A stretch of DNA of 64,000 nt from NCBI GenBank assembly GCA_014706295.1, contig JACSVZ010000002.1:54660660-54724659 (forward strand), in the 5' to 3' direction. Made by a program: the position numbers and the translations under genes. The DNA comes from Lycocorax pyrrhopterus obiensis. Lineage: Eukaryota; Chordata; Aves; Passeriformes; Paradisaeidae. Under the pieces are notes generated by a model. The model made no database searches and was not told where the DNA came from. It was given only the letters and a program-made list of their open reading frames with translations. Shown piece after piece: positions 1-12,351 of the stretch (the first letter of the stretch is position 1; each line of letters opens with the position of its first letter).

Positions 1-150
1 CTTTCCAGCTCCTCGGTGTCTGTGGCTGATTTTGCTTCCTTATTCATATCTCCCAGGGGCATCCCGAAATGTCCTTAGGCCTCAGGAACCAGGCACCACG
101 TCTTTCAGGTGCATGCATTGCAGGGAGTCCTATCCAGCCACAGGATTTAA
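1..150 (+). repeat. Direct-repeat copy A of an unnamed interspersed segment, cut by the window edge
   Basis: This stretch matches 1442-1593 at roughly 93% by eye. Both copies run from CTTTCCAGCTCCTC to CCACAGGATTTAA. After GGATTTAA the two diverge completely, so that point is likely one true end of the repeat. The other end of copy A lies outside the window. I do not recognise the family. A short SINE or an LTR fragment are both possible. Confidence 0.75.
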
Positions 151-1330
151 CACCAGACAGGCCCTGAAGTGGACCCCCAGTGCAGAGAGATGACTCTAAG
201 CTTGGTGTGGTTTAGCCTTGCAGAACGTCTGGCTTGCACAGGGCTATGTAGTAGGACATGACTTTTTCTCTTTGGGGGGGCGTTTTCAGAGAGAAATAAG
301 CCTCATTGCCAAGCACTATCAACCTTCATTCCAACAAACTGAACTGGATATAGACTTTTCTGGACTCCTCTAACCCATTTTATGGCACAAGTGGTGTAGT
401 GAGCCTCAGAGCTTCTTTGAAAGCAGATAAGCATTTGAAAAAGCAGAAAACTTCGAAAAAAAATGTCCAAATCCTTTACACTTCTGGAATCAACACTCCA
501 GCAAGCAAGCAACAAAGCAACTTAAGGTAAACCTATACTCTTGTACACTTGCACATCTCCCCCGGTTTAAATAGGTGGCTTGATGACAGTGGCAAGCACA
601 AATAGCCTTAAACCTGCTACAGATTTTGTTAGAGTAATGAGTGAAAACGTGTGTTTATTTCTCTCCTGTGTTCAAAAGTAGCCTATTTTATTGTGTTAAA
701 CCCTGAACCACAAAAATAGAGTTTCTAATACAATACTTCATGTCCAGTATCTACAGAGATGCTCTTTTCCTCTCCCCTTTCCTTTTAATCATCTTCCCAG
801 TGCAAGAGGAATGGAGGGCTTTTTTCGGCTAGAGATTTTCTTCATCCTAAATTATAATACTATATCTGTATATGAATAATAATATCTGTTGTATATGAAA
901 TTGAAGTGACAGGCTGCTTTCTTTTAAAGACAGTACCCCTCCACAGTAAGGAACAGTTTTACAGGAAGTCAAGGCCTGTTGTGCTGGGAAAAGCTTTGTA
1001 CCATTTATTGTAATTTAAATGCACCCCTGCAAAGTTAACTTCTCTGAAAAATTTAGGAGTGGGCTTTGTGGAAGAAAGGATGTGAGACCAACACTGGTCC
1101 TTTCTGATATGCCTGTTCCAAGACGTCAGTGTCTGGTCTTGTGAATCATATGAAAATTATGAAGAACTTTGAGCACCAAGACAAATGAAATCTGGTTTCC
1201 CAGGATATGCATCTCCTGGTGGCTAGTGAGCTCAGTGATATTTCTTCCCACAGCTGGGGTTTTTAGAAGGACTATCTTTCTGCTTGTCCAAGTCGATTCT
1301 CTCTGGTGTTGAGTCAGTTACTTAGTCAAG
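151..1330. other. 3' flank, no gene recognised
   Basis: AT-rich unique-looking sequence with no coding exon, RNA gene or repeat family that I can identify. The minus-strand open frame at 303-515 has no recognisable domain and is treated as chance. Confidence 0.5.
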
Positions 1331-1840
1331 TTCGTAATGTGCATAGGTTTGTTTGCCCAGCTAGTGTTACAGATACTTTGATGCTACCTTCATGGATACA
1401 TTTAGTGACATGTGTAAGACTGGTAGGTCACCTCTGCAGCACTTTCCAGCTCCTCAGTGTCTGTGGCTGATTTTGCTTCCTTATTCATTACTCCCATGGT
1501 GGCATCCCGAAATGTCCTTAGGCCTCAGGAACCAGGCACCATGTGCTTCAGGTGCGTGCATTGCAGGGAGTCCTATCCAGCCACAGGATTTAAGCCAACA
1601 TGTGTAAGGACAGGATTAGACCTACCCTCGGCATTTGTGAATCAATACTCTTATTTATCACTTTTTCTGGCTCATTCATCAGTAAATCTTGATGTGCCCT
1701 TTATTATTTTGGAAACACAAACAACTCATAAGGGGCTGTATCTCAACAGGAAAGGCATGTGCGTGTTTCTTCTAAAATTAACACATCTGTTTCTGGCTCA
1801 GCAATTGACTGCCAAAAACACTGTTGAAGATAATCTGGAG
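1331..1840 (+). repeat. Arm 1 of a large inverted repeat, interrupted by a 190-bp insertion
   Basis: Outside the inserted block (about 1419-1608), this arm is the reverse complement of 3139-3485. Long ungapped stretches differ at only a few percent of positions, for example 1352-1418 and 1613-1711. The arms are separated by about 1.3 kb. Arm 2 carries about 23 extra bases near 3246-3280 that arm 1 lacks. No terminal motif of a known DNA transposon is obvious, so it may be an inverted segmental duplication or two opposed copies of one element. Confidence 0.8.
1408..1608 (+). mobile_element. Short insertion (copy B) flanked by 11-bp direct repeats
   Basis: ACATGTGTAAG occurs at 1408-1418 and again at 1598-1608. 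The 190 bp between the starts of these repeats are absent from the inverted arm at 3139-3485, where the same 11-mer occurs once as an empty site. This is the pattern of a target-site duplication. The inserted block contains the segment shared with 1-150. It has no poly-A tail, CR1 end or obvious TG...CA LTR ends, so the family is unknown. The open frame at 1457-1927 crosses it and is probably fortuitous. Confidence 0.6.
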
Positions 1841-3102
1841 AGGAACTTACTTGTAAGTACTTACTGCAGCCTTTTTCTCACCTGGGAGTCTGATCTACCT
1901 CTTTTTTCTCTAGGCTATTTTCATTAAACCTGTAGTTATCTATTTCCCTTATGTCAGATTTGTTTGAAACTGGCCAATCTTTTAAAGCACTGAGGTTAAA
2001 ATTGTGTGAAATCTAAGTAGGTAAAGAAAGAAGCATGCAATGAGTTGTTTCTTTATGATACAAAACTAACATGGCTATGTAAACATTTAAATACATTTAA
2101 ATACTCAGGCTTGCTTACCTGAGACATGATTGGACTAAACAGGAGATGCTGGCTTTGCATATAGGCACATTCATTTTTATGTATTAAATAATTACATGTA
2201 ATTAAAATACAAAAAAACCAAATCTGCGCGCAAACAATAAAGAACTACCTGATGTGATTCTTTGAAAATGGACATTACCTTCCTGCCCTCTAAAAACCAT
2301 TAATGATTGCATATAAAATAATATTTAAATTAGCTTTAAGGAAATTATTCCTGTTACTCCAGTAAAACATCTCAATATTTATCTTTTAAAAAGTGTTAAC
2401 TTGTTTAGAACACTCAGGTTTCAATTTTAGTGTGAAATTCAACCCATTTCCAGACATAAATGTAACTTGTCATATTCTGATCTTCACCTGCTATCTAGGG
2501 CCACACATCTGCTTTTGATATCACACCTTTAGCCACAGCAGAGGAAAGTGTGCTGTAAATAATACAGACTTCTCAGAACCTTGATGTACAGTGAGTGTAT
2601 GCTCAGCTGATACCAAGCGATTGATAGGCTTTTACTGCTGTGTATGGCTGTTCCAACACATCTTAGGAAGAGACATGGACTGTCAGTTCTGCCTTTTTTT
2701 CTTTCCTTTTTTTTTAACAAATGAATTAGTGTTTTTTCCTTTTCAGATGGGGTCTTTATTACATATTGCCTGTTGAATAATTTCTTTGAAGGTATCATGA
2801 CCTGAAAAGTGCATATGCCAATGTGGATTTTGGATCCCTGCTCTTTGTGTTCCTCTCTCTGGATGTATAGACCACCTGGTGAGTTTTGATCTCTAGATGA
2901 GTCGATAAGTCTGAGGGTTAGGCTGCTGATGCACATGCTTAGGATTAGTTATACCACAGATACAAAATTGTGCTGCTGTTTCTCCTTATTAATGGTCAGT
3001 ATGGAAATTTCTTAGGGTACCTACAGAAGGATCTTAAATGAAGTGAAACAATAGAGAGTATTTAAAAAATAACTAATGACTCATTCTCTTGCACTTATTC
3101 CT
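1841..3102. other. Spacer between the inverted-repeat arms
   Basis: AT-rich sequence forming the loop of the inverted repeat. I see no gene or known mobile element. The minus-strand open frame at 2529-2936 is Lys/Ser-rich low-complexity sequence without a domain. Confidence 0.45.
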
Positions 3103-3138
3103 CTCAATGTTCCCCTCAATGTTTCCCTCAGTGTTCCC
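3103..3138 (+). repeat. 12-bp tandem repeat, three units
   Basis: CTCAATGTTCCC, CTCAATGTTTCC and CTCAGTGTTCCC follow each other directly. The array sits exactly at the inner boundary of inverted-repeat arm 2. The corresponding edge of arm 1 has no such array. Confidence 0.8.
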
Positions 3139-3485
3139 CTCCAGATTATCTTCAACAGTGTTTTTGGCAGTCAATTGCTGAGCCAGAAACAGATGTGTTA
3201 ATTTTAGAAGAAACATGCACATACCTTTCCTGTTGAGATACAGTCCCTTATGAGTTGTATCTCAACTCAGAGAATAATGAATATGTGCCCAAAATAATAA
3301 AGGGCACATCAAGATTTACTGATGAATGAGCCAGAAAAAGTGATAAATAAGAGCATTGATTCACAAATGCCGAGGGTAGGTCCAATCCTGTGAAGACTTA
3401 CACATGTCACTAAATGTATCTATGAAGGTAGCATCAAAGTATCTGTAACATTAGCTGGGCAAACAAAGTTATGCGCATTATGAAC
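3139..3485 (-). repeat. Arm 2 of the large inverted repeat (uninterrupted)
   Basis: Reverse-complement copy of 1331-1840 lacking the 190-bp insertion, so it preserves the empty site. The ends are clear at CTCCAGATTATCTT (inner) and near GCGCATTATGAAC (outer). Confidence 0.8.
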
Positions 3486-3839
3486 TCACAAGATGAGTCT
3501 CTTCCGACTCCTCAACTTGTAACTGAAAATAGCTGCTGCTGTTCAAGAGATAGCCACTTCTCTTCAGCTGCTTTCAACCTGAATGAATTGAAGGGTAATT
3601 CTGGAGAAAGTTTTCAGGCTCCTCTGTTTAAGAACACATAATTGAGCTGAAAATGTCAAAAGGACAGAGGCAAAATGGTAAAAAACACCATAGTGCCTTC
3701 TTTGCAAAAATAAATTAAAGGATCTTCAGAGTTTTGTGTTCTTTTCATTTCAGTTAATAGTTAAAAGACAAGTTAATATGTTTTAGAGAAAAGTATCAAC
3801 AGTTCATGAGGACACGAGGTGTTAAAAATTAATAGCATT

Positions 3840-5289
3840 ACTTGGAACTGGCTGATGTAGTTCCCAAGCCATTCTCCATGATATTTGAAAAGTGATGGCA
3901 GTCAGGTGAAGTCCCAGGTGACTAGAAAAGAGGAAACATTGCACCCATCTTTAAAAAGGTTAGAAAGGATAACACTGGTAACTGCACCTCTGTGCCTGGG
4001 AAGATCATGGAATACATCCTCCTGGAAGCTGTGTTAAGGCACATGGAGGACAGGGAGGTGATTCAGGACAGCCAGCATGGCTTCACCAAGGGCAAATCCT
4101 GCCTGACCAACTTAGTGACGTTCTATGATGGAGTGATTGCATTAGTGGACAGATGTCATCTGTCTGGACTTCTATAAAGCCTTTGACACTGCCACAACAT
4201 CCTTCTCTCTAAATTGGAGAAAGATGCTTTGATGAATGGACTATTATATGAATAAGAAATTGCTCGGATGGTCACATCCAGAGGGTAATGGTCAATGGCT
4301 CAGAGTCCCAATGGACATCAGTGACAGGTGGTGGCCTTCAGCAGGCATCGGGACCTGTGTTATTTGATATCTTCATTAATGACACAGACAATGGGATCAA
4401 ATGCACCCTCAGCAGATTTGCAGATGACACCAAGCTGAGTGGTGCGGCTGCCACACCTGAAGGATGGGATGCCATCCAGAGGGACCTGGGCAAGCTCAGG
4501 TGGGCCCATGGGAATCTTATAAGGTTTAACAAGACCAAGTGCAAGGTGCTGTACCTGGGTTGGGACAACCCCCAGTATCAGCACAGGCTGGGGGATGAGC
4601 AGATCGAGAGCAGCCCTGCCCAGAAGGACTTGGGGGTGCTGGTGGATGAGAGGCTGGACATGACTCAGCCATGTGCACTCACAGCCCAGAGAGCCAACGA
4701 TGAAAAGCAGCATGGCCAGCAGGTCAAGGGAGGCAGTTCTGCCCCTCTGGTCCTCTCTGGTGAGACCCCACCTGGAGTGCTGAGTCCAGCTCTGGGGTCC
4801 CCAGCACAGGAAGGACATCAGCCTGTTGAAGGAAGTCCAGAGGAGGCCAGCAAGTTGGTCAGAGGGTTGGAGGACCTCTCCTATGGAGAAAGGCTGCGAG
4901 AACTGGGATTGTTTAGCCTGGAGAAGAGAGGGCTTTTGAGTGACTTAATTGCTCCCTTCCAGTACTTGAAGTGAGCCTAAAAGAGAGATGGAGAGGGACC
5001 TCTTACACGAGCATGTGGTGACAGGATGGGGGAGAATGAATTTAAATTGAAAGAGAGTAGGGTTAGATTAGATCTTAGGAAGAAACTCTTTATTGTGAAG
5101 GTGGTGAGGCACTGGAACAAACAGCCTGGAGAAGCTGTGGATGCCACATCCCTGGAAGTGTACAAGACCCAGGCTGGATGAGGCTCTGAGCAATCTGGTC
5201 TAGTGGAGGGTATCCTTCCCATGGCAAGGGGTTGGAACTAGATGATCTTTAAGGTCTCTTCTGACCCAAACCGTTCTATGATTCTATGA
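3840..5289 (+). mobile_element. CR1 LINE, 5'-truncated, about 1.45 kb
   Basis: The segment begins within the CR1 ORF2 reverse-transcriptase region and runs to a typical avian CR1 3' end. That end reads GGTTGGAACTAGATGATC, then TTAAGGTCTCTTC, then TTCTATGATTCTATGA. The body includes the CR1 3' UTR phrases AGCTGTGGATGCC and GGATGAGGCTCTGAGCAA. It is inserted antisense to POU6F2, 3' of the gene. The reading frame is broken by frameshifts and stops, so the copy is dead. Confidence 0.93.
3992..4974 (+). pseudogene. CR1 ORF2 reverse transcriptase remnant
   Basis: Two open pieces, 3992-4177 and 4288-4974, carry reverse-transcriptase sequence. The first has the [14 protein letters not shown] motif. 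Stop codons and a frameshift near 4170-4290 then break the frame close to the F-Y-K-A-F-D block. The second has the catalytic-site motif FADDTKL (the CR1 form of YxDD), followed by the KCKVLYLG and DLGVLVDERLDM thumb-region motifs. In intact CR1 elements this protein copies the element RNA at a nicked target. Here it is a decayed partial copy without its endonuclease domain. Confidence 0.9.
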
Positions 5290-8235
5290 CTAAAAGCTAA
5301 CCAAAATGACTGAATGTAAGCACAAGTTCTTCAGTGAATTTTAAAAATAAGCGAGGCAGAGGTTACACACTGCCTCCAGGAAATCCATGCTTCTGGGACA
5401 ATTCTGGCTCTGCAAGGATCAATTGCAAATTGCCACACAATCCAGATTTGTGAATGTCACCATCTTACTGTCTTCTAAGACCTCCAGTATTCTGGGACCA
5501 TTTGAGGAACTTTTCTGGGGCTATCAATGACAGAGAACATACAGGGTGGGATATCTTCCTGTTGGTGGTACTGATGGATAAATTGGATGGAGCATGGATT
5601 TTTCTTCATTGAAAGCCAGGATCTGATTAGCTGAACACCAACATTATGTGACGTCTGAAAAGAAGGGAGTGACTCCATCCCTGACAAGCTGGTTGATGCT
5701 GTGATGGTGGAGGCTGGATTTTAAGCTACACCACAAAACCAGAATCTTGTGCTCTTTTAGGACTGGCCCACTCATGTAGTCCCTACCACAGTTTTATTAC
5801 CACCAAAGCCATTTTTTGCTGTCCCTTGATTTGTGTATGAGTTTGTGGCCTGACCCACAACCCACCCACACTGAGTGTGCCTGTGGCCACACACGCAGCT
5901 CTTGGGCTGAGAAATGTTTTGACATGAGGCCACTGATTATAGAAGAAGTTCAGTGTCCAATAAAATGAAAAGCTCTTTATTACTTGAGCTGCTACATGCC
6001 CTCCCTGCAGCTGCTGTGGTGGATTATACAAGGCTGTTGCTGGCATTTTAGAAAAACCAGGGCAATTGGGGTCTGGATTGAAAACGACAGTAATGGGCTG
6101 GTGGGCTATGTGGTGATTTTTCTCAGTCCTGACCACTGTTGTCTGTCCATAGTATGGCAAAATGCAGCATAAAGGACTGTGAGTGAAATAAAAACCAAAC
6201 CTACAGGTCTGTAGAGCAGATGGAGAGAGAAGGAAAAAAAAAATCTGTCAAGTCTTTAGTTATCAAATATTTTCAAGAACTTCACGATCTCGTATGGAAC
6301 TGATTAATATTAAATCTGGATTCTCAGATTAAAAAACAAACCCTCTTGGAACCTTCCCTCTTGATAAGTCTATTTTGCTTCCTGAGTGCTTGTTTGATTG
6401 AAATTTAAGCCAGTAGAAGAGAATCTTTGCTTATCAAAGCTCTGCTAGTACTGAAAGGTTTTTTTAACACTTACAGATTTAGGCAGTGATCAGTCCTAAA
6501 GCAGCTACACAGGAGAAGAGACCATATAAAAACATGTATTCTACAACTTCTGCATAGTTCTCTGACCTTAATGCCAGCTTTCCTCCCATGATACCTGTCT
6601 TAAGGGAAGGACAGGACACAGACCGAGTTCATTGTTTATGAAGAGTATCGCAAATATGTCTGGGTTTTTGTGTTTTAGGGGTTTTGTTGGTTTTTTTTCC
6701 TTTTTTTTTTCTGGAAGTACAAAAGAGAGGCATGGAAAGCAATGTGCTTCTAAAAGTCCTTGTCCTTTATGGTGCACTTAAGGAGCTCTAAAGTCCTGTC
6801 ATTGTCAATTTGTAGAAATTTGATTTTTAAGCAGTCAGTAAGGAGTGTGAAGTCTTGTAGTCAGTATTCAGTAGCTCTAAGGTAGGATCTATTTTGAGAT
6901 TTCAGTGATCAATAGGAACTTAATTGATTCAATTTGCAAAGTCACCATTTCTTGCAACTTGATAGATCCAGGTTATTTGGATCTGTAATGGCTAGGTAGG
7001 GTCATGTGCCTATGAGGCAGCTAAAATACCTATAGCATGATGAAAAGAGGAAGTTTTGCATTTTTAAATAGACTTGGGGAAAAAGACTAATCAATGTTTT
7101 CTTGCAGCTTTATCACAATGGAATGAAAAAATATGTTTTCAGCTTTTAGTAGTTGATAAGAAAGCACAAAGGGTCATTCTCCACACCCTTGTATTGTATA
7201 AGTAGATGAATGACATGTGCGTGAAGCGGCTGTTAGACCATGGTATGGAGACATGATGCCTAGAGGACCTGATGCAATCTTTGCCTTGTTTATGAAGCTT
7301 CTATCATTATGTCTACAAAAAAGCTACCTTTTTTGTTCTCTTTCTTATGTACCTCACAAAATACAGAAAAAATTGCATATAAAAGGGAAATTCTGATCTG
7401 GAAAAAATTCACAATAAATAAATAAATATTCCAAATGCTCTCTGTTTTTCCATGCAAATAAATTGTTTTAGTTTTGATTATTTAACACATGATACTGGAA
7501 AAGTAAAACAATATTAAACAAAATCAAAGAAAAAGATATTCGTAAAAATTTTGCTCCCAAGTCTTAAACACAGTATTCTAAGATTGTCAGAGCTTTTATT
7601 TCTAGGCTGTTTTTTTTCCAAAAAAACCTTTATAATACAACTAATTCATTTCTAAAATATGCTGATATTTCAGAATCCTGTATTTTGACAGAACTCAATA
7701 TGACTCAAGAGAAGTGGCCTGAAAAACAGGCATTTCTGTGACCTAATATCATAATTACAGGAAGAATTGAATAATGAGCCCCATGAGCTCTGCAAAAATG
7801 CAAGAGAAATAATTTAAATGGCTGACCCAGCCTCTCTAACACACTCCTCTTCTATCACTTACCACAGCTTTGTTATGGGACTGTGGATGGAAGCATGGGG
7901 GGATACACTGGCCTTCGTGTCCATCTGTGCTTTGCTCCATCTGGCCTGGGGGACAACACACACTCACCTGGGGGGCTTCCAGAGTACTCCTGAGGGAGAT
8001 CCTCTACTCTGCAATACCTGTAGAGAAAATAAGACATCGCCAATGCATGCACCCACTCTGGATACAGAAACAGTGTTTAGTTTTGCAGATAAAGTTATGC
8101 TCCACTGTGCAAATGGATTTTCTCTCTTCCTTTTTTCAAGCATTTAACTATTTTTGTATTGAACCGATGTGAAATTACATGAACTTGGATAATGTGAATA
8201 ATGCATGAGATTTAAGACAAACACATGAAAGGAGC
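5290..8235. other. 3' intergenic flank of POU6F2, no gene recognised
   Basis: No exon, RNA gene or clear repeat family was recognised. A minus-strand frame of 125 codons (5783-6160) and two overlapping plus-strand frames near 7818-8172 are open. None shows a domain, a codon pattern or flanking splice sites that would support a gene. Two AATAAA motifs lie on the plus strand in 5958-6192, but no coding exon was found next to them. Confidence 0.45.
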
Positions 8236-8258
8236 TTATTTTTCATGTCAAACAATTC

Positions 8259-8264
8259 TTTATT
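8259..8264 (-). terminator. POU6F2: Candidate poly(A) signal AATAAA for POU6F2
   Basis: The minus strand reads ACCATAAAAAATAAAG. A G/T-rich segment (TGTGTTTGTCTT) follows about 30-40 nt downstream, as expected of a cleavage site and its downstream element. The likely cleavage point is about 8235-8250. Other AATAAA copies lie upstream in the same UTR. Confidence 0.5.
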
Positions 8265-8665
8265 TTTTATGGTACAAATTAAAAGTGACAGATCTGAAGC
8301 TGTTAAGAAATACACAAAGTGCAGCTTTACTGACCATACAGATATTGCTCTAGATTAAGTACAGTTTTTGTCAGTTTTTTTATTTTTTATTTTTTTCATG
8401 TTAAGCAACCTGTGCAGATAAATCAGCTTTGGTTTCAAAGTCAGAGTAGTAAGGAGCTTTTAAATATCCAGTTTGTTTTCTTGGTCACAAGTCCACCATA
8501 TCCACTCCTTTTTTATTTATTCATATTTTTTAACAACACAATACAGTCCATTTTGTACTGCCATCTTTCCCCCTGCATGCTCCATGCATGGAAAAACAGA
8601 TCTCTTTGCAGTGCTTCATAAGTGACCCTGGTGACCATTCTGTAGATTATAGCACATAGGACAAA

Positions 8666-8720
8666 AATAATAATAATAATAGTAATAATAATAATTAATA
8701 ATAATAATAATAGTAATAAT
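8666..8720. repeat. (AAT)n microsatellite
   Basis: Imperfect AAT/AGT trinucleotide run inside the probable 3' UTR of POU6F2. In the transcript it reads as (ATT)n. It produces spurious Ile/Tyr-rich open frames on the minus strand. Confidence 0.9.
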
Positions 8721-11700
8721 ATCACTTTTTAACAATAAATAAACAAATGTGCCCCACATAGTCTCAAGTTGGAAACAAGCAAACCACGTGACAAAAAGCT
8801 CATTACAAAATGTTTTCCAAACAGATTTTACAGTCAAACATTGACATGGAAATCAATTTCCTCTCTTATCTTCTTATTTGAATGTTGGTCAATAACTGGG
8901 TACAAGTAGAGTGCTGAGGTAAAACACTGATGAACAGTTTTATTTTTGTATTTTTTTTTAATAGTAACAGTTTAGTATTGCGAGATTGTCAGCAACATTT
9001 AGCCATATCTATACAATGTGCATATACCTACATACATTGAGCTTTGGTCCAGCATTGAGAAGACGAGCAAAGGCATTTTACGTATTTCTTTTTGGTTATA
9101 GCTTGAGTTCTTTGATACGCCTCTACTTGTTCCTTCCTAGCTCCTTTTTGCTTCCTTGTTCTCCCTCTTTTTTTTCTTTTTTTCTTTTTTTTTTTGGCTT
9201 TTTTTTTCTTTTTTTCAGTAATAATGTAAAGAAATTGGAACCATTTGAATTCATTTGATTTTTTCAACTGTCCAAAATAGTTTTTTAGTGAAAAACATAA
9301 AAAGACAAAATCAGAACAGTAAGTGAACCCTTGGTTCATTATTCAAATAATATTTTATATATATATATATTAAAAAAAAATCAATTATCAACAAATTGGA
9401 AAACCATTAAACCTTCACATATGACCGAAGAGACTTTTGTTTCATTTGCTGGTAGCAATCTATCTTTTAGTCACATGCAAAATTAAAAGGTATTCAAATG
9501 TTATCAATACATGAAAATTGTTTACAAATGGGAACCAGAAATGTTGCCAGTAACAAAATAAAACAAAATATTTATGGCCCCCCCAAAGATGTATGACTTA
9601 CACATAATTTGTCTTCCTAAGAATCTGTTCAGGCACGATTTATGCCTCATAGCAAAAATTTGTGTATAAAAAAATTAATATGAGAAGCATTACAACACTT
9701 TATAAATAATTTACAAAACATAATACAAAATTAGAAAACTGTAAAAAAAATCACTGCACATGAATGATTTTAAGACTGTGGGATGAACATTATTTTTTCT
9801 TCCATGCTGGCAATTTATATTTATTTTACATTTTCACTGTCCTAGTTATATCCTTCTGATATGTACTTGGAACAGAAAAGAGCTTATATAACTGCTGCCA
9901 GCATATTTTTAAACATTTAGTATCTTTCATACAGTGTTTAGTTAACTTTTCTTCTTAGGGGATTTTTCTTCACAGAATTTAGAGCAGTCCCTGGGAGACT
10001 TGGAAATTTAGTTTTTAGGCAAAGAATGGTTGATGGTTTTGTTCCCAGGCTGTTGATGGTGGGGATGGAGTGGGGGAGGGTATGGCCTTAAGGATGACTG
10101 AACATGTAATTGTGTATGTGGCATTAATGACTGGGCAATTAGGAGTGTTCTGGAGACATGGGTAGGATTTCAGGAGTGACTGCTTCCAAATATGGTTTGC
10201 TCATCCCTGCTTTCCTCTTGGCTTCTGGATGGTGGTCTGATCATTATGTACACTGAACTGTGGCCACACAGTTTAGGGCTGTTTGTTATAGACAACATAG
10301 ATATTTCTGTGGATATAGGTGTCTCTGGAGAGAGAGGGTAAAAAGAAAACCCAGAGGGGCAGATGTTGCTGTGAGACTCCCTACTTTACATGCTCGGCTT
10401 GGATAAAGCATCTTTTTTGTCCCTCACAATTTGCCGATGGTTACTGAGGTGTTTGTTCCCATCAGCAGTTATTTATATATCAACAGCTGAAAAAGAGTCA
10501 ATAACAATTGTCACTCTCCTCCTCATAAAAGCAATACTGAAAATATCCTTAAACATACCCTGCTGAAGCTTAGTCTAAAATGCATTTGCTGGAAACGAGC
10601 CCATCCTGGAGTACTGGATCCTCAGCGTGCTCCAACACTGACCTTTGAGAGTGCTCACATTTAGAAGCAGCTTCTGGCCCAGATGATGGTCTCTGAAATC
10701 TTAAAGTTCCACTAACCGTGCAATAAATACCCCACTTTACAAGGCAAATCCCATTAATAAAATACTGAGGGCCAGATTCAAAGCCTAGTGAAATCAATGA
10801 AAGTCCGTTTCTTTCACTAAGTTTCGGATATAGCTTGGAGCTCTTGAAAACTCTTTAATAAAAGAGGTGTTGTTTGAAGACTCCAGCACTTTAGGAACTT
10901 TCTTCCACATCCTGAGTAGATCACCAAAAATCCAGCACAACTATTCTTAGGTCAAGGCATGCAATCAGGAGTTACACCAGCAGAATTTTACTCTACCATC
11001 TGTACAGTGAGCTGAACCAAATATCTGATATTATCTTTTGGGAAGACCTGATCAAGATGCAGCTTCTACCCTAATAGTGAGCAGAATCCCAAACGCTTGA
11101 GCATAACTGAGCAGAACATGAAGATTGCAGATGACCTTCACAAGTCAGCCCACACCCCATCAAGAACCTGCAACACCTTTCTTTCCCTCTGAGCCTTGGT
11201 ATGCTTGTAGGTCCAACGACCATAGTATTTTAGCAGATGCTTGTCCAATCAGAAAGGAAGCCACAGAGATAAACTGTCTTTAAAGAAAAAGCAGTTCACC
11301 TGAATCATAATGCAGGTGACCCACCTTATATAATCAAGGGATATTCAGTGGTTTTCCCTATGTCCCAATCGCTTAGTCTAGCCAGTGGCCGCAGCAAACA
11401 CCTGCAGAAGCACATCCTCCTACTGAAGAAGTCAACAGGACAAGCATCAATATGACACAAAAAAAGCCAGAAGGAACAAAGCGCTACCATCAAAATCATC
11501 CATAGTGATGTAATGATCAAAACATCCTCATAACTTCTCAGCCTGTCCGTTTGTTTTCATCAAAACCTCAAGAAATTTCTTTGGCTAGCAGACTTTGGAG
11601 AGAAATTGCTTCAAATGGAACCAAAATATAGATGCAGTGCTGTACCAAGTGTGCAGTTTATATTTATACTGCAAAATGAGTTTTGGTAACCTCGCCAGGT

Positions 11701-12351
11701 TCACGGCCAAAGGACAGAGAAATCTCAAGCTACACATTTGACAAAAAGCACAATGTTCAGTGTGGGCTTGAGAGTCCATCAGACATAATCCTAATCCTTC
11801 TTTGTCCTCTATTGTATTTCAACATATCAATATAAAAGATTTCACTTTTCTTTTTAAAATTCTTTAAACAGTACTGGGTTTGGGGGGCTTGGGGAAGGGA
11901 TGGAGAATGAGCTGGAAGGGAGGAGGCAGCAAATAGAATCAGAAAAAAAAACCAGAAAAAGAAACGCAAACCAAGACATACACGCTTAGAAGAGAAATAA
12001 CAAACCCCACAAATCACAATAAAAAGTAATTATTTTTGGCACCCAAACGCTAGGAGATTGCAAAACTGTTGACTAAAAGAAAAGAAAATGAGGTGACAGC
12101 TACGGAATGACTTTGTACACACCTGCAGGGGGTACAAACAAGGATGAGAGAAATTAATCCTGTTGTTTTCCTCTTTGCAAAATACAAATGTAAAAATTCG
12201 TAACACAATTTTACACTCATAAAAGAGTAGACTAACAATCTAGTTTGCAATGCCATGTTTCTGACTTTGGTTAATAGTTTTCATAGTGAATCAGCACTTG
12301 ATACCTGAAAGGCTACAATCACTCCTCCAGGTGGCAGGCTTGTATTCTCTT

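Noticed and set aside
1457..1927. 156-codon plus-strand open frame
   Set aside because: It runs across the boundary between the 190-bp insertion and the inverted-repeat arm, so it cannot be an ancestral gene, and no domain is visible.
7818..8172. Overlapping open frames of 109 and 100 codons near the end of the POU6F2 transcript
   Set aside because: Two frames are open over the same segment, with no recognisable protein and no splice or promoter context.
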